In this document: in pieces, positions 37,884 to 39,934 of the stretch | Position numbering within the stretch: position 1 is the stretch's first letter | How the letters are laid out: every line of letters starts with the position of its first letter | NCBI GenBank assembly: GCA_964539095.1 | Contig: CAZIFL010000029.1 | Coordinates: 1-39,934, forward strand | Source: DAIPKP01 sp964539095 | Lineage (GTDB): Bacteria; Synergistota; Synergistia; Synergistales; Aminiphilaceae | Reading direction: 5' to 3' | DNA: 39,934 nt | Notes under the pieces: model-generated | What the model was told of the DNA's origin: nothing | Databases searched by the model: none | Seen by the model: only the letters and a program-made list of their open reading frames with translations | Translations under genes and position numbers: made by a program

Positions 37884-38972
37884 CTAGTGAAAATTCTCCA
37901 CGGTGCGACGGAAAAGATCCTCCATATCCATAAAAACATCAATCACCACGGGGTCAAACTGGGTTCCCCGCCCTGCCCGAAGAATCTCCACCGATTTTTC
38001 GTGAGAAAAGGCGGGCTTGTAGCAGCGCTCCATCCGAAGGGCATCGTAGACATCTGCTACCGCCATAATCCGGGCGCTCAGCGGAATAGCCTCCCCCGCA
38101 AAACCATGGGGGTAGCCCTTGCCGTTCCACCATTCGTGATGGGATCGGGTAATTTCGATTCCCATGCCGATAAAGGCATTATGGGGATAGGCCTCCTGCA
38201 CCGTCTGGAGCGTTCGGGCTCCGATAACGGTATGGTTCTTGATCTCTTCGTACTCCTGGGGGGTAAGCAATCCGGGCTTCTGAAGAATGCCGTCTTTAAT
38301 CCCCACCTTGCCGATATCGTGCAGGGCACTGGCGTGGTAGATATTCTCGATAAAGGCCCCGTCGATCTGCTCCGAGTAGGGGGAGGATTTGCGAAGGGCC
38401 TCCGCCAGGTGCCGACAGTGCAACCGCACCCGCTCGATATGCTTTCCCGTATCCCCGTCACGCTCCTCCGCCAGCTTTGCCAGGGCGATGATGGTAGAAA
38501 TCTGGGCATCCGAAATCTCTCGAACCTGCTTGCGGATGCGCTCCTCCAGATTTCTGTTGTAATGCTCCAGAGTTTTGCGCATCTCCCGGAGCTGCAGATG
38601 GGTCTGCACCCGGGCGAGAACCTCCTCAATCTGAAAGGGCTTGGCGATGTAATCCACCCCTCCCGCCGCAAAGGCCCTGGTCTTGTCCTCTGCCTCGTTC
38701 AGGGCGCTCAGAAAGAGCACGGGGATCGCCGCAAGAGCAGGCTCCTCCTTCAGCTTCTCGCAGACCTCGTAGCCGTTCATCTCGGGCATGTTGATATCCA
38801 GAAGAATCAGATCCGGAGGGTTCACCAGAGCCCCCCGAAGAGCCAGGGATCCCTTGGGAAAAGCCATAACCCGGTATCCCTTGCGGCGGAGCATATTTTC
38901 AAGAAGCCCCAGATTTGCGGGGGTGTCATCCACGATCATAATGGTATATACGGGGGTATTCTGCGGTTCCAT
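37884..38972 (-). CDS. Receiver-HD-GYP response regulator (RpfG-like)
   Basis: A 362-residue two-component output protein. The receiver (~10-125) has Asp15-Asp16 and phosphorylation site Asp59 (LILLDINMPEM), with Lys in YIAKPFQ. A coiled linker is followed by HD-GYP (~160-350) with HDIGK (ASALHDIGKVGI) and HHEWWNGKGYPHG, both intact, so it likely degrades cyclic di-GMP. HxGYP reads GKGYPHG. The ATG follows GGAGGGG. It stands alone, and its kinase is not in the window. It shares no close sequence with the HD-GYP of the large sensor at 7835 beyond the family motifs. Confidence 0.93.
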   Translation of the reverse strand: MEPQNTPVYTIMIVDDTPANLGLLENMLRRKGYRVMAFPKGSLALRGALVNPPDLILLDINMPEMNGYEVCEKLKEEPALAAIPVLFLSALNEAEDKTRAFAAGGVDYIAKPFQIEEVLARVQTHLQLREMRKTLEHYNRNLEERIRKQVREISDAQISTIIALAKLAEERDGDTGKHIERVRLHCRHLAEALRKSSPYSEQIDGAFIENIYHASALHDIGKVGIKDGILQKPGLLTPQEYEEIKNHTVIGARTLQTVQEAYPHNAFIGMGIEITRSHHEWWNGKGYPHGFAGEAIPLSARIMAVADVYDALRMERCYKPAFSHEKSVEILRAGRGTQFDPVVIDVFMDMEDLFRRTVENFH

Positions 38973-39186
38973 GCTACACCCCTCCTTCCCTGTTTCTGCT
39001 TTAGGGTATCATACCTCAAAAGGCTCTGAAAAGAGAGAGGGGGAATTTTCCTTATTTCTCACCATTTCTCACCTGTTGAAGCCCTTTCTTATTCTGTGGT
39101 ATGGTGGCCTGCGGGATCTCTTCGGGGATTCCGCAGGGGGCTTAAACAGTAGTATGCTGACGTTTACATGAGGAGGTTTGGTTGTT
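38973..39186. promoter_or_regulatory. Divergent region of the HD-GYP and SDR genes
   Basis: On the minus strand TATGAT lies about 40 bases before the HD-GYP gene, a likely -10. On the plus strand TTGAAG (39075-39080) might be a -35, but its -10 is poor. A hairpin CCTGCGG/CCGCAGG lies at 39108-39137 in the predicted leader of the SDR gene. No gene. Confidence 0.3.
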
Positions 39187-39933
39187 ATGAATCCCGTAGT
39201 GCTCGTTACAGGAGCTTCCCGGGGGATCGGCGCTGCCCTGGTGCGGCACTGTGCCCTTCGGGGGTGTTCGGTGGTGCTCAACTACCGCAGCTCCCTTCAG
39301 GAAGCCCAGGAGGTATGCGAAAAGGTGCGGCAGGAGCACCCCGAAGCCAGGATTCTCCCCGTTCAGGGAGATGTGGGAACCCATGCGGGGGTACAGAAGC
39401 TTTTCGACGCCGCCGAGGAGGCCTTCGGCACCGTGGAGGTGCTTATCAACAACGCCGGGCGCAATATGGATGGCCCCTTTCGGGAGATGTCTGAAGAGCA
39501 GTGGGATGAGGTGCATCAGGCGGTGCTCAAGAGCGTCTTTCTCTGCTCCCGGGAGTACGCCCGACGGTACGCCGGGGATATGGGGTGCATCCTCTCCATG
39601 GTCTCCGGCACCGCCTTCGAGGGGCGCAAAAACGGAGCCAACTACTGCAGCGCCAAGGCGGGGGTGGTGAACCTCACTAAAGACATGGCTCTGGAGCTGG
39701 CCCCGAAGATTCGGGTAAATGCCATCGGTCTGGGGATCATCAACACTGAAGAGGTGATGACCCGTTACCGCCTGGCGGAGGAGGAACCCCTTCGTAAGAT
39801 GCTCGAATCCATCCCCCTAAATCGCCTGGGAACCCCGGAAGATGTGGCGGACTGTGTGGACTTTCTCATCTTCCGAGGAGACTACATCACCGGGCAGACC
39901 ATCTTCGTGAACGGCGGGTGGTATATGCATTAG
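39187..39933 (+). CDS. SDR-family oxidoreductase, FabG-like
   Basis: A 248-residue short-chain dehydrogenase/reductase. The cofactor loop is TGASRGIGAAL, NNAG is present (VLINNAGRNMDG), the catalytic Ser is in MVSG, Tyr153 and Lys157 in YCSAK, and the tail GQTIFVNGGWYMH is typical. Arg/Asn in NYRSS after the second strand suggests NADPH. It resembles 3-oxoacyl-ACP reductases, but SDR members of this type also act on sugars and steroids, so the substrate is open. The ATG at 39187 follows AGGAGG by ten bases; the in-frame TTG nine bases earlier is too close to that site. The gene ends one base before the window end. Confidence 0.88.
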   Translation: MNPVVLVTGASRGIGAALVRHCALRGCSVVLNYRSSLQEAQEVCEKVRQEHPEARILPVQGDVGTHAGVQKLFDAAEEAFGTVEVLINNAGRNMDGPFREMSEEQWDEVHQAVLKSVFLCSREYARRYAGDMGCILSMVSGTAFEGRKNGANYCSAKAGVVNLTKDMALELAPKIRVNAIGLGIINTEEVMTRYRLAEEEPLRKMLESIPLNRLGTPEDVADCVDFLIFRGDYITGQTIFVNGGWYMH

Positions 39934-39934
39934 A

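Overview
The window reads as ordinary chromosome from a moderately GC-rich anaerobic bacterium. Genes have strong GGAGG-type ribosome sites and standard bacterial -35/-10 promoters. A CpxRA/Spy-type envelope stress module with a periplasmic Spy-like protein points to a diderm cell. A flavodoxin-ferredoxin fusion, DUF2325/DUF2023 proteins and an archaeal/Synergistota-type CobT-like protein point to an anaerobe. Synergistota is a reasonable guess, but nothing here proves the phylum. No rRNA, tRNA, CRISPR array, intact transposase or prophage genes were seen. Layout, left to right: carAB (minus strand, carB cut by the window edge); a lower-GC patch with an EFR1-type ferredoxin, an HxlR regulator and a DUF3795 protein; a CobT-like gene convergent with nikR and a lone receiver protein; a large sensor with diguanylate cyclase and HD-GYP domains; a MarR regulator with a methyltransferase and a HAD phosphatase; a tightly overlapping trehalose operon (DUF5752, TreT, OtsB, OtsA); ftsH. 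Next comes an AT-richer island with an AgrA-like LytTR regulator, an AgrC-like kinase and a coiled-coil protein of unknown function. After that come two zinc-ribbon proteins, a CpxA/CpxR pair divergent from a Spy/LTXXQ-like protein, half a chromate transporter followed by gene debris (hsdM 5' fragment, amidohydrolase 3' fragment), a helix-hairpin-helix protein, a MATE exporter with an M24 peptidase, a DUF2325/DUF2023 operon behind an operator-like palindrome, more debris (DUF4143 ATPase tail), a nitrilase-family amidase, clpB, a 291-bp imperfect palindromic element, a receiver-HD-GYP protein, and an SDR reductase. Functional themes: stress and osmotic adaptation (trehalose by two routes, FtsH, ClpB, Cpx), signalling by two-component and cyclic-di-GMP proteins, and metal handling (NikR, a probable metal-responsive operator, CHR transporter). 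The least explained parts are the palindromic element at 37458-37748, the AT-rich LytTR island whose flanks carry related leader sequences, and the DUF2325/DUF2023 operon.
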